7,590 nucleotides of DNA from Sphingobacteriaceae bacterium (lineage in GTDB: Bacteria > Bacteroidota > Bacteroidia > Sphingobacteriales > Sphingobacteriaceae), in contig CANJWF010000055.1 in NCBI GenBank assembly GCA_947478315.1, positions 1-7,590 on the forward strand, written 5' to 3'. Below, one piece after another: positions 5,630 through 7,590 of the stretch. Under the pieces are notes generated by a model that saw only the letters and a list, made by a program, of their open reading frames with translations, did no database searches and was not told where the DNA came from. The position numbers and the translations under genes were made by a program. Position 1 is the stretch's first letter. Each line of letters starts with the position of its first letter.

Positions 5630-7546
5630 ATGGCAAAAAAACAACAAGCAGAAAAGGAATTACAAGCCAAAGAAGCTGAATTCCAAGGAGCAATCCTCAA
5701 ACAAGAAAAAGAAGTCTTCGAATCTGAAGCAGATTTGGTTTTAATTGAAGAAATTAAAGCTAAAACTTTATCTATTCCCGAAGAATTTGATTGGGATGCC
5801 GATGAAAAAGGTTTCGTTTCTTATTCGAAAGAAGAAAGAGAACGATTAGAGTCTTTGTACTCCGATACATTTCACGCAGTAGAACAAGGTGAAATTGTCA
5901 CAGGTACAGTAGTTGCTATTAGCAACAAAGATGTGGTCTTAAACATCGGATTTAAATCAGATGGCTTGGTGTCTCTTTCTGAATTTAGAGACAATCCCGA
6001 TTTAAAAATAGGCGATACCGTAGATGTATACGTAGAGGCTGCCGAAGACGCGAATGGTCAATTAATTTTGTCCCGTAAACGCGCTCGTACCCAAAAATCT
6101 TGGGAATATATCAACGAGTCGTTAGAAAACGATTGGATTATCAATGGCTTTGTTAAAAGTCGTACAAAAGGTGGTCTTATTGTAGAAATTATGGGTATAG
6201 AAGCATTTTTACCTGGTTCTCAAATCGACATTAAACCTATTAGAGATTACGATATCTACGTAGGAAAAACAATGGAATTCAAAGTGGTAAAAATTAACCA
6301 CGAATTCAAAAACGTTGTTGTTTCGCACAAAATACTTATTGAAAACGATTTAGAAAACCAAAAAACAGAAATCGTCTCCAAATTAGAAAAAGGCCAAGTG
6401 TTGGAGGGTATGGTGAAAAACATTACCGACTTCGGTGTGTTCATCGACTTAGGTGGAGTAGACGGTCTATTACATATCACAGATATTTCTTGGGGAAGAA
6501 TTGAACATCCAAGAGAAGTGCTACAATTAGAACAAAAACTAAATGTGGTTGTATTAGATTTTGATGACGATAAAAAACGTATCGCATTAGGATTGAAACA
6601 ATTGACCCCTCACCCTTGGGAATCGCTAGATACTAACTTGCAAATAGGCACTCGAGTAAAAGGCAAAATAGTGACCGTTGCAGATTACGGTGCATTCTTA
6701 GAAATTATTCCAGGTGTTGAAGGTTTAATTCACGTTTCAGAGATGTCTTGGTCTCAAAATTTAAGAAGTCCGCAAGAATTTATGAAAGTAGGTGACGAAG
6801 TTGAAGCTCAAGTTTTAACTATCGATCGCGACGACCGTAAAATGTCTTTAGGAATAAAACAATTAACACCAGACCCTTGGTTACAAGTTGCCGCCAGATA
6901 TCCCATTGGAAGCAAACATAAAGCCGTAGTTAAAAACATGACAGGTTTTGGCGTATTTGTTGAAATAGAAGAAGGTATTGATGGTCTCATTCACATCTCA
7001 GACCTTTCTTGGTCTAAAAAAGTGAATCATCCTAATGAGTTCACTAAAATTGGAGCAGAATTAGACGTAGTGGTATTGGAATTAGATGTTGATGCCCGTA
7101 AACTAAGTTTAGGACACAAACAATTAGAAGAAAACCCATGGGATACGTTTTCTACTATTTTCACAACCGATTCAATACACCAAGGTACTATACTAAAAAC
7201 AGCCGAAAAAGGCTCAATTATTGCATTACCTTATGGTGTAGAAGGCTATGCTCCATCCAAACAATTGATGAAAGAAGATGGCACATCCTTAAAATTAGAT
7301 GATGTAGCCGACTTTAAGGTAATTGAGTTTAACAAAGATTCTAAAAGAATTGTTGTTTCTCATACCCGTATTTGGGAAGAGGAAAAAGTTGAAGTAGAAA
7401 CAGAAGAAAAAGAAAAGAAAAAAACTGAAGCCAAATCCGCAGCAAAAGCAGTGAAAAAAGTAAAAGAATCTGTTGAGAAATCAACTTTAGGTGATATTGA
7501 TGCTTTAGCTCAACTCAAAGAACAAATGGACAAAGATGCCAAATAA
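5630..7546 (+). CDS. rpsA: 30S ribosomal protein bS1
   Basis: This 638-residue protein carries six S1 (OB-fold RNA-binding) domains, at about 86-151, 168-235, 254-324, 339-412, 426-499 and 515-580. Domains 3 to 5 are the most canonical, each with a DFGVFIDL/DYGAFLEI/GFGVFVEI strand, a GLIHISDLSW-type motif and a KRIALGLKQL-type end. Domains 1, 2 and 6 are more divergent, as is usual in bS1. bS1 binds the small ribosomal subunit and helps unfold and recruit mRNA. The E. coli protein has 557 residues. The extra length here lies in a charged N-terminal stretch (1-80) and a Lys/Glu/Ala-rich C-terminal tail (582-638), which is probably helical or disordered. The start is set by the strong Shine-Dalgarno and by the promoter position. 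Direct autoregulation, as known for E. coli rpsA, is possible but not shown by the sequence. Confidence 0.96.
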   Translation: MAKKQQAEKELQAKEAEFQGAILKQEKEVFESEADLVLIEEIKAKTLSIPEEFDWDADEKGFVSYSKEERERLESLYSDTFHAVEQGEIVTGTVVAISNKDVVLNIGFKSDGLVSLSEFRDNPDLKIGDTVDVYVEAAEDANGQLILSRKRARTQKSWEYINESLENDWIINGFVKSRTKGGLIVEIMGIEAFLPGSQIDIKPIRDYDIYVGKTMEFKVVKINHEFKNVVVSHKILIENDLENQKTEIVSKLEKGQVLEGMVKNITDFGVFIDLGGVDGLLHITDISWGRIEHPREVLQLEQKLNVVVLDFDDDKKRIALGLKQLTPHPWESLDTNLQIGTRVKGKIVTVADYGAFLEIIPGVEGLIHVSEMSWSQNLRSPQEFMKVGDEVEAQVLTIDRDDRKMSLGIKQLTPDPWLQVAARYPIGSKHKAVVKNMTGFGVFVEIEEGIDGLIHISDLSWSKKVNHPNEFTKIGAELDVVVLELDVDARKLSLGHKQLEENPWDTFSTIFTTDSIHQGTILKTAEKGSIIALPYGVEGYAPSKQLMKEDGTSLKLDDVADFKVIEFNKDSKRIVVSHTRIWEEEKVEVETEEKEKKKTEAKSAAKAVKKVKESVEKSTLGDIDALAQLKEQMDKDAK

Positions 7547-7590
7547 GCAACGTTGACACTTGTTTACATAACAAAAAAGCCGATGAAAAA
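7547..7590 (+). other. Short tail after rpsA, possibly the left arm of a terminator
   Basis: After the rpsA stop, the sequence ends with AAAAAAGCCGATGAAAAA (7573-7590). An A-run followed by GCCG is how many Bacteroidota terminators begin, and the matching CGGC plus T-run would lie just outside the window. ATG AAA AA at 7583 could instead be the start of another gene. The window does not allow a decision. Confidence 0.25.

Overview
The window looks like a chromosomal segment from an AT-rich member of the Bacteroidota. Four things point there. The promoters carry the TAnnTTTG -7 element of that phylum's primary sigma factor. Almost no gene has a Shine-Dalgarno sequence. There is a PorT-like outer-membrane beta-barrel protein. 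The signal peptides end in A|Q. I cannot name a genus. No mobile element, CRISPR array, tRNA or rRNA is visible.

Layout. (1) 1-1047, minus strand: the N-terminal 349 codons of a large FAD-dependent dehydrogenase of the COG2509 type, cut by the window edge, with a good promoter just upstream (1075-1102). (2) 1211-3972, plus strand: a four-gene cluster with gaps of 31-42 nt. It holds a LemA-family putative lipoprotein, a VanW-family protein, a small soluble TPM-domain protein, and a secreted, membrane-anchored YgcG-type TPM protein with a glycine-rich tail. LemA with one or two TPM proteins is a familiar bacterial gene set; the VanW gene lies in the middle of it. (3) 3974-5353, minus strand: bshB1 (bacillithiol biosynthesis deacetylase) followed by a small outer-membrane beta-barrel gene, converging on the YgcG gene with only one base between the two stop codons. 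(4) 5354-5629: a divergent intergenic region with a -7 element for bshB1 and another for rpsA, plus a short inverted repeat and a strong Shine-Dalgarno. (5) 5630-7546, plus strand: rpsA, ribosomal protein bS1, with six S1 domains. (6) 7547-7590: a short tail that may begin a terminator or the next gene.

Function. The LemA/VanW/TPM cluster probably works in the cell envelope, but none of these families has a well-settled biochemical role. bshB1 implies that the organism makes bacillithiol. rpsA and the FAD enzyme are ordinary chromosomal genes. The observations most worth following up are the VanW insertion into the LemA-TPM cluster and the unusual rpsA leader. In that leader a strong SD sits next to a small hairpin that could pair alternatively with it, in a phylum whose ribosomes largely ignore SD sequences.
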